This document shows, one piece after another, positions 44,591 through 57,810 of a DNA stretch of 64,000 bases; within the stretch, counting starts at the first letter, position 1, and every line of letters starts with the position of its first letter. A program made the position numbers and the translations under genes. The notes below the pieces were generated by a model. That model made no database searches, was not told the origin of the DNA, and saw only the letters and a program-made list of their open reading frames with translations. This stretch comes from Symsagittifera roscoffensis (Eukaryota > Xenacoelomorpha > Acoela > Convolutidae). Where the stretch lies: positions 35,597,716 to 35,661,715 of the forward strand of contig NC_087064.1 of assembly GCF_963678635.1 (NCBI RefSeq). The letters are read 5' to 3'.

Positions 44591-46479
44591 TCCTTTTTAA
44601 ACAGTCCTTTTTAAATATCTTGGCAAGGCAATCTTTTTCCTTGTTTTCGGCGTTTTCAGTCATAGGACTGTTTAACATAATTTCCATTTTCAGGAGTAAA
44701 ATTTTTAGGAACCTTTCTCTCAAAAGAGCAAAGTACCACTTCAATATTAACCCAGGATTTTTCGAAAAAATTTTGCTTTGTTCGATGGGTAAAAAAAATT
44801 TAGTTTTTATTCAAAACCACCCTCACAATAATCAGGATGTTGCTTTAACAACAGAACTCGCTTTAAACTTTTACACTTTAGTTGGATAATTAAACTTTTA
44901 GATTTTCAATAAGCCTATTTGTCTTTCAATCAGCCTATTTTCCACATTTGGTTCCGTTTTTTTCCTCTGCATTCCAAAGTTGATTCTTAGTTTAGCTGAA
45001 CAAACCCATCATGGTATTCATTTTTTGATTTTGTAGTGCTGTAATCAGTATTCATAAATATTTTAACTTAAATAGTTCTATAGCTTTAGGTTGCAGCATT
45101 TCTGGTAATGTTATTTTTTTAAATTACAAATAGAAAGTTCAATAATTTCATTTGTTCAGTCCGGTTTCGTTTTTGTTTTGTTTTGTTTGGTTTCTGATTG
45201 AAATTTATTTTTAAAAATCCATATAGGAAATGTTTCCTTTTTGAACCGTATCGAAGATCACACAAGTGTGTCAAAATATCAGAAAACCTGTCATTGTTTT
45301 ATTTTCTTCTTTATTTTTATAATACATATATAATTATTTTTATAAGCCATATTTTCTTCTTTATTTTTATAATATATATATAAATATTTTTCGGATAACT
45401 TCAGTTAACTTAACAAATATCATATATGTTAGTTGATCACAGAACTTTTTTTACGTTATAATACCTATGAAACATTTTGTAAAAGCCCATATGACCATAA
45501 ATTTACATCAAGTATTAAACTATGAGTTGTTAGTGAAAATTGTTTTCGCGATAACAAAATGTTTCGGAGATGAGCAGGAAGAGGCCTCATTCTGGATTTT
45601 TTTTACTTTATCATTATATTACTGAAATCATTGGAACAATAATCAATTGAATCAACCCCAATTACACTCAAAGAAGAACGCTTCTTGTCGAGGCCTTGGA
45701 AGAGATTTCTTGCTCGATTGCTTTTTCTGCCGCATTTTAGGTGTGAATATTTTCATCGATTGAAAAAAAAGTTTAATCTCAGTGAAAAGGTTTTTTTTTA
45801 TTTGTATATCCTTTCGATTTTTTAGATTTTGAAACGAAAGGCTTAACTCGTTCTTGGTCTTCTGTTTTTCGAAGAATGTGTTGTAACAATTGTGCTCAGG
45901 GTGGCTTTTTCTGCAGACACACTATGACTTTTAAACTAGCAGTTTTTGACGAGTTTTTTTAACAAATCATTTGAAAACTATAGTTTTTCAAAATTAAAAA
46001 ACTGATTCATGAGAGATCAATTTTTGCAAGGTAATGGGGGATTAAAAATTGCGATAAATTAAATCTAACTAAATAATAAATCCAAATGAAATGAAGCATA
46101 CTCTTTGGTCTATGTGTCACTCACGTTTGCAAACAAATCATTTTGTACTTAACATGGAAGCTGGGGTGATAATTTTTAAAAATCGCACCTTTTTCAACTT
46201 TGTAGAAATTACACTTTTGTATGAATTTTTCTTGGAAATTTTTGAAACGACCGCTCTTTCAGAGACCCAGTAGACATCGGAAGTTTTAAGGCCTCATCTT
46301 GATACGAGCAGTCCCATTATTTTTCGAGATTGCGTTTTCAGCTGATACTGCGTTATTTTTAAATTTCCCTTTTGATTTTACATTTTTTCCTGGATTACTC
46401 AAAAGACGCATTGCAAACTTAAACGGGTCGTCGAACGGGCGATTCAACAAACTCTAGTCAATTCTAATTTTTTTTTTCA

Positions 46480-46921
46480 ATTTTATTCTTTATTTGTTTT
46501 TTTTTTGGCCTTGAGCTCTGGTGGTTTTTCTTCAGTTCTCTTAGGTTTTTCGGCTTATTTATTCATACAGTTTTCAAAAAAAGTTGGTAAGTGTTTCTCC
46601 GACTGTTTGCTTCTGTTCGTTGTGTGACGGGGCGTTTCCATTTTGGAGCAGCTCACGGGCAAACTCCTGGTGCCATTACCTGTGGGTTCATGGTCCGCAG
46701 TAGGCTGAGGTTCGTCAACAAAACGAACCTGCACTGGACACAAAAAGGTCGGTGATGATTTTGATCTTTTTTCTGACTTTCCCAGCATGTTCGACAAACG
46801 TCATCGAGTCACTATGCCACCGTTTTGGGTTGAACGATAGCTTCTCTTTTCTCGAATTCATTCTGTTGATGACTGAAGCATCATTTTGGTTGTGAAAATT
46901 TCTTATTTTCCATGCTTGCAC
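46480..46921 (-). pseudogene. Unknown basic-tailed protein remnant (copy 2)
   Basis: The duplicate of the 41780-42185 remnant reads MLGKSEKRSKSSPTFLCPV, QVRFVDEPQPTADHEPTGNG and TFFENCMNK, then a TAA. AEKPKRTEEKPPELKAKKK follows in the same frame. The stop between the two parts and an upstream shift indicate decay. Confidence 0.4.
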
Positions 46922-48439
46922 TGCCCCTTAATTCAGAACAATCAATTTTTACAAATAAACATCTGATTACTAATAAAACTACAGAACTTCCGCATATAGT
47001 TGGAAGTTGTCGCTTCCACAGGAAGTTGTCGCATCCTAAAAGTTCTCTTGAGCACATTGCTTTAAAGAAAGACTGAAACGAAAGGGAATTTGATGGAAAA
47101 TGGCTTAGTTTGAATAAGTGATTTTATTGTAGCTTTATTTGATAAAAACGTTTTCATGACGGAGCAGTTGCTTCAATGACAAGGGACATTAGGCTTGCTT
47201 CACTGATAAGGACCACAGTTTTGGAGTATTTGAAAACAAAAAGAGTGGAAAGTTTATAAACCGGTGATGTACGCTAACCCTGATGATCCAATTAGAACTC
47301 GTGTTATCGATTTAATTGGGTTTGGTGAGTGTTTGAGTGCAATCTCATTTTAATTGAACCATTCGGCCCGTAAATTAAAGTTTGAAATCAATCATCCGTT
47401 TTGTTCTATCTCAAATCTAATCTACTGAAAACTTTTCTTAATCAAGTTGTATAACGAGCTGCGGAAGCTTACGTTTATTACTTTCTAGTACCCCTGTGTC
47501 TCCGTCAGTATTTTTTTTTCAGAGATTCGTACTCTTCAGCAATTCCTTTTCATCATCATCGGGAAATTGAAAAAACTGATGTCAAAATAAGCAGAGAGAG
47601 AACTCTGGAGAGAACAGCTGAAAAGCAACCTAAAAAAATTTCTCGATTGAAGATCCAAAAATAATAGAGATTCTCTAAGAATTAACTTACACAATATTGA
47701 GAAAACTAATGATGGTGACTTTAGAAGAATTACTCTCAAGGACCAACTGACACTGTTCATGGCGATTGTAACGTATTTGTTTCCAAGCACTGCGGTGCCT
47801 GAGAAGACGATAGTTTATTCCTGGTGCTTTCAGTGGTCTAGGCATTTGTCTAAAACAAGGGCAATAAGATGACAACAAAACTGTAAAAATTAGCATTGAA
47901 CTCACATCCTATAAAAAAACTTTGAAACCAAACACTTTGATTTGTAAAAAAAAATGCTGATTTGAGGAACAAAAGATCTAGATTGCTCGAAAAATTCACA
48001 ATATTCTCAAAACCAGCAAAGCTATTGACTTTCCCGTAATTTTTGGGATACCAAAATAATGAGGACGGTTCAACTGATTTTCATCATTGGTTTGGAATTT
48101 TGCTTTTCTGGGTTGCCGCACAAGTTCATCATTTCAAACGCCAGTAATAGGTTTTTTATTGGAGTCCAGAGATATTTTAAGCCAAAATAGACCCACGCAG
48201 CGACAACAATAGAGGCAGTCATCTTCCATTATTTTTGAGACAAGCGTCATAAATTTTCTGCGGCCCAAGCGCTTTGAAGAACGTATGATTTTCTCTAGCA
48301 GCCATACATTCGAGATGAAAAAACGGAAGAAGCAGACTTCAGGTGTTCACCAAAACTCTGCCTACAACGAGGTGGTTCAGGTGGTCCGATCCGAAAAAAA
48401 AACGCGCCTTCACTAGTTTTACGTCACTAGTTTCAGCGC

Positions 48440-48665
48440 GCATAGATATACTTTCAGCAGATGACAACATTCAAAGAAAAAATGCGCCAATCACTGACCC
48501 TTGTGGGAATCCAGTGTCTTTTAGTTTTTAAATTGACAGAACACCTCGATGCCAAAAGAGTTTTTTTCTATCAGAGAGATAAGACTTAAGAATTGAAATA
48601 ACAGGGTCCCTTTGAGCCATTCAGTGGGTGTTTTGCAAGCAGAATGAAATGATCAACTGTATCAG
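48440..48665 (-). pseudogene. LINE reverse-transcriptase remnant (copy 2)
   Basis: The minus strand reads DHFILLAKHPLNGSKGP, ILKSYLSDRKKLFWHRGVLS, a stop, then KLKDTGFPQGSVIGAFF. This matches the RT segment from LxxYGxxG through SYLSxR to GVPQGSxLGP of non-LTR elements. The remnant is short and lacks the catalytic YADD/FADD block. Confidence 0.7.
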
Positions 48666-50757
48666 AGCCATGGTCCGATCAAAAACATACAATATACAGT
48701 ATACATACAATTAACATACAATCACAGAAATACTATGGTATCAACTGTAGTTTATGTTCTGGCAATTATCTTGTTTGTTGGATCGAAAAATTTTAGTTTT
48801 TAAGAATCTTAGTCACTAAGTGTTTTTTGGTAAATTCTTGAAAAATTTACCAAAACTGTGAAGGAAAGTAACCAATTGATAATTGCTACATAGTATTTGA
48901 TTGCCTCATTTTTGCGAGATATTTTTTAAGCAAATTCCATATACCTCAGAACATATGTTTTTTTCACAATATTTTTGAGGATATCAATCAAAAAAGGGTA
49001 AGCTAATAGGATCCAAAACTTCAAAAAATTTAATTTTTCTTGGCAAGATTCCTTTTTTTGCTCCATTTGAATTGTTCGATTTAAATTGTGAACCAGTTCT
49101 GGCCAATTGACTCTATTGAATTTCCTAGATTTTCAGCGGTTAATATAATTTGTCTGGGTGTTTTCAGAGACTAGCTTCTCGTTTTTCAAACTTTTGTTGA
49201 AATCACGAAACTTTTTTGTAGTTTGATGTGTCTCTTTGTAAACATCCTAGCACAGCGATCTTTTTTCTTGTTTTTAGGACTATTTAACAAGTTTTCCATT
49301 TTCAAGTTCAAAATTTTGTAGGAACCTTTCTCTCAGTAGAGCTAGGTATTTTCACTTCATTATCAACCCAAAAATTTTCAAAGCGATTTTGCGTTGCTCG
49401 ATGGATTAATAAAAACTTGAGTTTTCATTCAAAAGCACCCTCACAAGAATCAGGATACAGCGTTTACAAAAAAATGATCAAATTTTTTTCGTATTAGTTT
49501 GTCTAAGCCCGCTTTAAATTCTTAGATTTTAATAAGATAATCAAACTATCAGGTTTTCGATGTCTTCCAATATTCCTACTTTCCCCATTTGGTTCCGATC
49601 TTTTCCTCTGCATCCCTAATTGAATCCATAGTTTAGCTGAAAAAACCTACCATGGTAACCAAAAGCCCCAGTTTCTGTTTTTGTAGTGGTGCTTTTATCA
49701 ATATTCAAAATTTTTTTAACCTAAAAAGTACTATAGGTTGCAACATATAGATATTTTTAAAAATATGTATACAAATGAATATAAATATAAATATTTATAA
49801 ATTTGCTTTGAATTTTTTGGGTAACTTCAGTTAACTTAACAAATTTCACACATGCTGTTCATCACAGAATTTTCTACGTTAAATACGTATGAAACTTTTT
49901 GTAGAACCCCAATGACCATAACATTACATCAAGTATTAAACTATGAGTTGTTAGTGAAAACTATTTTAGCGATAACAATATGTTTCAGAGATGAACAGAA
50001 ACAGGCCTCAGGCTGGTTTATTTTTCTTGATCATTGTATTACTTACTTCATTGAATAAATGATCAATTGCACCAACCCCAAATACATTTAAGAATTGATC
50101 AAATTTTAAAAGTTTGGAATTCTTGTTTTTTTCAAAAGCGCTTAAAAAATCATTTGTTTGAAAAAATCAACCGAAAAGTTTTTTTTTAAATTTTTCAAAA
50201 AATGGTATTGTTTCGAAGCGTTGTTTCAAAATATAGCTAAAAACTTGTCATTTTGATATAATTTGGTTTAGTACACCAGATGAGTCAGCTTTTTGTCTAC
50301 ACGCTCATAAAAGAAAGGTTCATTTAAGAAAAAAGCGAAAATATTGTTGTAGAAATAGTTGATTAAAAAAAACTGGTGATAAGCTTTAATTGAAAAATTT
50401 TGATGATAATTACGTATGGGAGTAGTTGTTGTTAACGATATATTCTATACATCTTTTTTTTAAAGAAAAAGATCATGTAACGAATTCACATTCTTATCAA
50501 TGTCATATTGATTCGAGTTTGAGAATAATACTGAAACACCAATTATTCTTACGAAAAAGCTAGGAAAAGCAGTAACTTAAACTGCTTTTGTTTAGTTGTT
50601 ACTTCAGAGTCGCTTTGGTTCTTATTAAACACCGGGAATGGCTTTTTTAGCTACGACGAAATGCTCGCAAAGTCATGCTCAGAAATTTCTTGGTTATTCA
50701 TGTTTGTGTAAACTTGTTAAACGAATTAGCGTTCATTGCCGATTGATTTACTCGATG

Positions 50758-50957
50758 NNNNNNNNNNNNNNNNNNNNNNNNNNNNNNNNNNNNNNNNNNN
50801 NNNNNNNNNNNNNNNNNNNNNNNNNNNNNNNNNNNNNNNNNNNNNNNNNNNNNNNNNNNNNNNNNNNNNNNNNNNNNNNNNNNNNNNNNNNNNNNNNNNN
50901 NNNNNNNNNNNNNNNNNNNNNNNNNNNNNNNNNNNNNNNNNNNNNNNNNNNNNNNNN
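50758..50957. other. Assembly gap of 200 N
   Basis: Exactly 200 undetermined bases interrupt unit 1 of the tandem array, where the RT catalytic (FADD-type) block would lie. The round number suggests a scaffold placeholder, so the true length is unknown. Confidence 1.
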
Positions 50958-51400
50958 CTGTACCTTGCGGAACGACTTAAAACAGATTAACCCAATCTGA
51001 TTTAGTATTTCCATTATTGTTTTTTTTGCTGTCTGTTGCTCACAATCTTTTTAATCAGATCATTACAACCTTAGGAACCTATGATTTCAAATTTAGTTTT
51101 AAGACAAATGGGGTTGATGAAGACAAATGCTACCGAAATTTCAAAGGCATCCGACTACATCAACCACATTTTTCTAAGAATCAAATTTTTTGTACTAAAC
51201 TTATTGAAGAAAAAACTAAGGGTTGTAAGTATGCTATTTGTTCGGGATTAAAGTGCCCAGGCTTGTATATCTTAAACAACTGGGGTCTTTCCGTAATTAA
51301 GATTTCTCAGCTCTGTCTTGCACTTATAGGTGTAATAATTCTAAAAGCTAAAAAATTTTGCTCGCTTGTTTTTTGAGTGTAAATAGTAGACCCCAGACTT
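50958..51400 (-). pseudogene. LINE RT remnant, array unit 1
   Basis: Minus-strand frames read SDAFEISVAFVFINPICL, FEIIGSKGCNDLIKKIVSNR and a broken VVPQGT equivalent at the gap edge. They fit KAFD-x-VNH, LxxxGI-x-G-x-x-x-LI-x-SYLSNR and GVPQGT of non-LTR RTs. There are many stops. Confidence 0.6.
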
Positions 51401-53269
51401 GTTTTCGTTAGTAGTGTTTTGAAAAAAAAAACACAAGGTTAAAAAAAATTTAAAAAAAGTTGGTCAAAAAATTGTCCAGCTTATGACTGTCAGTACTTAT
51501 CGCTCCGATTTATTTCCGGACCAGGGACGTTTTATTTCTAGTTTTTGGCAATTTTCTTGTACCACTGATTTTTTTTCAGCGCTGTCCATAATTTCTAGGT
51601 AATGATTATTTTTCATTAAATGAATCTTCTTCTAGTTGTCTTTCTGTTTTTATCATTCCTAATGAACAACTGTTGCTGGTAGTGCACAAGTTTTATTACT
51701 TTGCATTAATTTTTGGGTGCCCAATTATTCTTAGGCGAATTTATAATGAAGTTTCATCAATTCAATTTTGGTGTGGTTTTTTACCATAGATTGTACGTTT
51801 CAAAGGTTCAACTCCTATTTGGCTATTATACCGGTAACAAATAGAACAAAAAAGATGAGTTATATAAGAGTGTTATATACAAAAGACTTGTTTGATGTAT
51901 CGATTTCAGAACTGTCACTGATTATCTTATTTTTAAAGTTTTTGGTCAAATAATACATCTAAAAGTTTTGAACCTTGGGTTTTGCAAAAAAATATTATAT
52001 TTAGTTTGCGGAAGTTTTTTTCCAGTTGTAATCATGAATTGAATTTTTTTTGCGTTCAGTGTCATTTTGTTTGTGTTGGTTTAGATAGAGCAGGAAAAGT
52101 TGCGCCAACTACTGACTCCTGTGGGAATCCAATCGAACGAACATATTGATGGCAGTCAAACTGTTTTCTATGAGAGAGATAAAGCCTGAAAAAAGAGTGA
52201 ACAGGGCCCTGTAAAAAGGTCTGGGTCAAATCTAAAACTTTTTGTTATACAGTCGTTTTATGTTTTTTCCTTCTAAAACATTTTCTTGGAGATCAATTTT
52301 TTGTGTCGGACATCATTGATCCTTGACAGTGCATCACTCCCAACTTCAGGATAAAATGATGCCTTACTAGCATCGAGAAATTCTTTTTTCAAAATGCTCA
52401 TGAAGTTTTTCTTATTTGAAACCATCAATCAAAAAATCAAGTTTTTTTAATTATATTTTTTCAATAGATTTCCTCAGTAGTCAGTTGAAAAATGCACCAA
52501 CTTGTTTGAATTTTTCACAAAAAAAGTAGTTGTATGGATAAGGTTTTTGTCTACACGTTCCAACAAAATGCTAGAAAGGATGAAAGACAAAAAATTGTTC
52601 AGAAGATTATTATATTTGATTAAAAAATTGGAGAGAGTTTTAATTGGAAAATTTTGTTAGCTGTGCGAACATTTTTTGCTTATTTCTACCTCGACATAAT
52701 CTTTACATGATTTTTGAAAATTAAAAAAAAAACCTTTTCGAACTCAATTCTAATCAATGAAATATTGACTCAGAGTAATATTGACTTTATGAACAAAAAT
52801 GAAACGAAATCTATTTTCCAACAAAATTTAGCCAACACACTAACTAAAATTGCATTTGTTTAATTTTAATTTTTTCTTTTTCAGGCCCAGTTTTGTTCTT
52901 GTTTCCCACTAGGATAGATTTTTTCAGCCTCGATGCATTGCATGCAAAGTAAGGCTCAAAGTTTATATGGTTATTCACGTTCGAGTAGTTTTTTGAAAGA
53001 TTAGGATTCCTTGCCAATGGATTTACTCGGTGATAACTAGTTTTTTTGAGGAATATCTGACATTCGAAAGAAAGATTTAAATATCATCGAAACTTTTTAC
53101 GGTATTTAAAATTTTTTTGCAGCCGTCCTGTTTTACTCAACCTCCATATTCTCCAATCAAAAATCGTTTTATTGAATAGTCGTTTTTTGGGATTCAGTTT
53201 TTCTAATGTGATTTGAAATATCTTGATAGAATTTCATATTTATGTTCAAGTTATTTGATGGCCTTCTAG

Positions 53270-53760
53270 ATTTTTGTTATCAGCAAAAAGCATTGTATCA
53301 ACAGCGTATCGAATTACTCAAACGCAATTTGTTTGTAATTGTTTGCTCAGATGATTTATGTATAAGTTTAAAACTAGTGTTTTAAGGACTGTGCCTTGCG
53401 ACTTGAAACAGCTTAACCCAATCTGAGTTGGTATTTTAATTATTGTTTTTTGCTGTATGTTGTCTCTTGCTCAGAAATTTTTTAATCAGCCCATTACAAC
53501 CTTTCAAACCTATGTTTTCAGGTTCAGTTTTAAGACATTTTGGGTTGATGAAGACAAATGCCAATGAAATTTCAAAGGCATCTGACTACATCAACAACAA
53601 TTTTCTAATTATCAAATTTATTGTACTAAACATATTGAAGAAGAACTAAGGGTTGTAAGTATGCTATTTGTTCTGGGTTAAAGTGCCCAGGCTTGTACAT
53701 ATTACAGAACCGGGGTTTTTCATTAATTAAGCTTTCTCAGCTCTATCTTGCAATTTAAAG
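53270..53760 (-). pseudogene. LINE RT remnant, array unit 2
   Basis: The GxPQGT equivalent lies at about 53400 and LFADN (a degenerate FADD catalytic block) at about 53290-53276 on the minus strand. The palm segment matching unit 1 is at 53.45-53.7 kb. Confidence 0.55.
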
Positions 53761-54768
53761 GTGTTTTTTAGTGTAAATAGTAGGCTCTAGACTTGTTTTT
53801 TAGTTAATTTTGTTTTAGAAAATTTTTTCAATAAATAAAAAATGTTTTTTATAAGGTTGTCTGGTATATAATTGTCCGTACTTGTATATCCTAATGAATT
53901 CCGGACCAGGGACGTTTTATTACTAGTTTTCAAATTTCTTGTATTGATTTTTTTCAGCGCTATCAATAGTTTTTCTAGGTATTGATTAACTTTTTAACAA
54001 ATGAATCATCCTCTGTTTGCATTTTTGTTTATCATTTCTGATGAAAAACTGTTGTTGGTAGTGCATAAGCTTGATTACATTGCACCACTTTTTAATTGAA
54101 GATCTCGAACAATTTTTTGGTGTCTAGTTATTCATAGACGGATTTATAATACAGTTTCATCAATTCATTTTGGTGTGGTTTTTTTATCATAGATTGTACG
54201 TTTCAATGGTTCAATTCCTTTTTGACTATGATATCGGTGACAAATAGAACAAAAAAAAGATGCGTTTTAATTGAGGGTTGTTGTACAAAATACTTGTTTG
54301 ATGTACCATTTTCAGAGCTGTCACTGATTTTTTTTTTTTAAGTTTTCGGTCAAAAAACACACCTAAAAACTTGGAACCTCGGGTTTTGTGAAAAAAAAAA
54401 ATTCAGTTTGCGGAAATTTTTTCTCTCCACTTTAAATCATGCATTGAATTTTTTTGCATTCAGTGTTATTTTGTTTGTGTTGCTTTAGATTAGATAGAGC
54501 AGGAAAAATTGCGCCCTTGTGTGAATCCAATTGACCGAACATATTGATGGCAATCAAACTAATTTCTATCAGAGAGATAAGACTTAAAAAGTGAGTGAAC
54601 AGGGACCTGTAAGCCATACCTTTGGCACTTTGCAGGCAGAATAGACTGATCAATTTAATCAAAGGCCTGGATCATGTCTAAAAGCCTTTATTTTACAGTC
54701 GTTTTATGTTTTCTCGTTCTAAAGCATTTTTTAAGAGATCCTTTGTAGGATTACGTCTCAAATGGCAT

Positions 54769-55130
54769 AATTCCCAAATGGCATAAAAATGAAATGCAAC
54801 AGTCTGGAAAAATCAAGAACACTTTTTTCGTGATCAATGTGAGAAAATTAGTCAAATTGACATTTTATCTTGAAAAACTTGAATAACTTTTTATCAAAAG
54901 CAAGAAGCATAAGCTTGCGGTTATTAATAAAATTCTTGTGGTCAATTTGTTATGACAAATCTGTTGCTTAAATTTTTTCGGAAGCAATTAATTCCAAATT
55001 TTGTTCACATGCTTTTGTTCCTGACAAAATGCTAGAATTAGAAATTGATAGAAAACTTTTAAATTACCATGAAAACTTGAAATTTTTGCCATTTGGAAAA
55101 AATTTCTATTTTTATGCCATTTGGGAAATT
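54769..55130. mobile_element. Inverted-repeat MITE in array unit 2
   Basis: AATTCCCAAATGGCATAAAA (54769) and its inverted form TTTTATGCCATTTGGGAAAT (55110-55129) flank about 310 bases of AT-rich sequence. Extra AAATGGCA units lie near both ends. The element interrupts unit 2, and CTTTGTAGGAT / CTTTATAGCAT next to the ends may be a target duplication. It is non-coding. The superfamily is not assigned. Confidence 0.7.
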
Positions 55131-57314
55131 ACCCTTTATAGCATCAAATGTAAGTCTATCAATCTGGTAGCTAATTTCTACTAAACTGTTTGACCATGAA
55201 AGTTTTTTTCAACAGCAGAAATCACCAGGCGTTTGTTTATTCTCTTTTCGCATGGTAATGAAAAACAGGAAAAATTCATTATATTGCTCATTTTTGTCCA
55301 GAAACTACAATATTGCATAACATAAATCTTGACTGTCAAAATCAAAAAACAAATTCTTAAGTTTTAGTCGTTATTCCTTTATTTTCTTCTGAACGAGCAA
55401 GTCTTTTTCAAAAAAGAAAAGATTTTGTCGAAAAATAATTGTTTTGTCATTTTTTCCTAAAATTTTAGTCTAGGCTTTATTTAATCTCTGTTAATTTTTC
55501 TTTTTTTCTCAAACAATCCCGTTTTCTTTTTCTACTTAATTTTGTATTAATATGCAGCATTAATGAATTCAGGGTGCTCATAAATCTCAAAGTTTAGTTT
55601 TTTTTGTGCTGCAATCAGCTCTATCAAAAACTATGTCTAAAATAGTACTACTGGTTGCAGCTTTTCTTTTAAACTTATTTTCTTGAGACAAAAAACAAAA
55701 TTTCAAAAACTTAATTCAATCAGTCAATATTTTTGTTTTGAATTCTCAAAAACATGTGCAATCAGGGCTCCATATACTAATTGTATCGTCTTGGAGCCGA
55801 AACATAAAACGAACAAAAGTTTAAATAAATTGTCAAGAACTTGTCACTTTTTTGTGCCTCGCAATTTTTGTGCAGCCCAAATAAAGCGTTTCGTTCATTC
55901 AGTTTTTGATTTTGTTGTCATTATTTGAATTCGTTTTGTGCAAGTCCTATGAACCATTTTTTGCTATCACTTTCTTTTTTTTGGACATCATCGACACTGC
56001 ATCAATTCCAACTTCAGGATGTGACTATGCTTTACGAATTTCAAGTGTTTCATTTATTCAAATAGATTTCCTCAGTAGTCAGCTGAAAAGTGTATCTAAA
56101 TTATCAATTTTTAAACATTAAAAAAACAAGGTGGTTCTCATTTTTTTGTCTACACGCTCCAAAAAACTCCCAGAAAGGCTTAAGGAGAAAAATTGTGTGG
56201 GAAGATTTTTAAGTGTGATTAAAAAACTGGAGAGAAGTTTCAATTGGAATAATTTGTTGATTCTTAGGCGTGGGAATATTTTTGCTGCTTTCTATCACGA
56301 CACAATTTTTAATTGACTTTTGAAAGTCAAAAAACCACTAGTCGATTTCAATTCTAATCAATGACATTAAGCACACATGGACAAAATTTAGCCAAAACAA
56401 TAACTAATAATGCATTTGCTTAATTTCTATTTCAGAACTACTTTTGTTCTTGTTTCCCATCAGGATATGTTTTTCCAGTTCCGATGAAATGCATTCAAAG
56501 TAGCATTCATTTTCTTTTGTTTTTCATTTTTGAGTAGTTTTTTTGAATGACTTAGCATTCTTGCCAATGGTTTTACTCGTTGATAACTATTTTTTTGGGA
56601 TTGTTTAACAATTTAATAAAGCTTTCATAAAATTGGATTTTTCGAAAAAATTTAGTAAAATGTTGCGGTTTGAAAAATAGTTTTTTTCGTTCGATAATGT
56701 TCACTGATTTGATGATTTGAATGAACGAAAATTATACAGGATAGTAATAGGTTTTTTCCAAATTTTTCTAGGCAAGGTATGACAACTTCCAATCTAGGAA
56801 AAATCTTTTTGGCAGTTTTATATTTTTATTTCATATTTTTCATTTTTATTTTAATTATATGCTTGTTGAAGACGATTACCCTAAGTTTTCCCAGCCCAAA
56901 TTAAATGTTTTTCATGTGAAATTAGTAAGCTACCTGCTATTTTATTGAATAAAATAGCCGGATACTGTAGGTGGCTCATTATAAACTCATTCAATAGCAC
57001 CAATCAGTTGTTTAATGGTAATTGTTTTTTATGGATTGTAAGCTTTCAATACCACATGTAATTTTTCATAGTAAACTTGAGACTTCTTTTTAAAAAATCA
57101 GTGTTTGGTCAAATAAATTTCCTATCTATTTGACAAACGGTGTTTCTTCAAATTTTTCATTTTTTACGAGTGATTTTTTGTATTTTTTCGAGGGTAACTT
57201 GTTTGACTGAATATAATGAATTCGTTTTTTTGGGTTTCAGTTTTTCTAATAAGTTTTTAAATATCTTGATAGAATTTCATCTTTATGTTCAAGTTAATTG
57301 ATGGCCTTCTAAGT

Positions 57315-57810
57315 TTTTGTTATCAGCAAAGAGCATCGTATCAACAGCATATCAAACGATTCCGCAATACAATATAATTGTTTGATTGAGTCCTTTATTT
57401 ACAAGTTGAAAACTAGTGTTTTAAAAACTGTACCTCGCGGAACGACATGAAACAGGTTAACCATTTTTGTTTTTGCTGTCTATTGTTCGCAATTTTTAAA
57501 TCATTACAATTTTTTGAATCTATGTTTTCAAGTTTTTTTCTAGAAAATTGTGGTTGATGGAAACAAATGCTACTGATTTTTCAACAAAAATTTAAAGTTA
57601 ATATACTAAACTCAATGACGAAAAAATTAAGGGTTGCAAATGTTCCATATGTTCCGGTTTTAAGTACCCAGGCTGGTATATCACAAAGACCTGGGGTCTT
57701 CTATAATGAACGTTTCGCAGCTTTTTTGAGCTTTTTAAAGGTGCAATAACTCTAAAAACAAAAATGTATGCTCGAAATTTTTTTGAGTATGACCAGAAGG
57801 CTCCGGATTG
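57315..57810 (-). pseudogene. LINE RT remnant, array unit 3
   Basis: The minus strand reads VVPRGTVFKTLVFNL (GVPQGTVLGPLLFNL equivalent), then FDML and MLFADNKNLEGHQL (FADD changed to FADN). There are stops between the motifs. It is nearly identical in layout to unit 4 at 60.5-61.0 kb. Confidence 0.65.

Larger units (their letters stand above)
40945..45667. repeat. Tandem segmental duplication, copy 1
   Basis: It is collinear with 45668-50092 along its whole length, with many substitutions and indels. Matching landmarks are GAGCTCTGGTGG (41811/46514), CATGACGGAGCAGTTGCTTC (42456/47155), ACATTCGAGATG (43657/48306) and ACTATGAGTTGTTAGTGAAAA (45519/49939). It contains RT remnants (43.8-44.0 kb), a conserved exon-like block and a minus-strand coding remnant. 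It also holds the hairpin at 44553, which copy 2 lacks. Sequence between landmarks shows no intact gene. Confidence 0.9.
45668..50092. repeat. Tandem segmental duplication, copy 2
   Basis: This is the second unit of the duplication described for 40945-45667, somewhat shorter (4.4 against 4.7 kb). It starts at CGCTTCTTGTCGAGGCC and ends around ACCAACCCCAAATACA, which matches the copy 1 end (ATCAACCCCAATTACA). No intact gene. Confidence 0.9.

Noticed and set aside
48343-48531. Plus-strand frame ending DPCGNPVSFSF
   Set aside because: It is the complement of the RT GFPQGS block on the minus strand.
50638-51014. Open frames running across the N block
   Set aside because: They exist only because N cannot encode stops. 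The underlying sequence is a minus-strand RT remnant.
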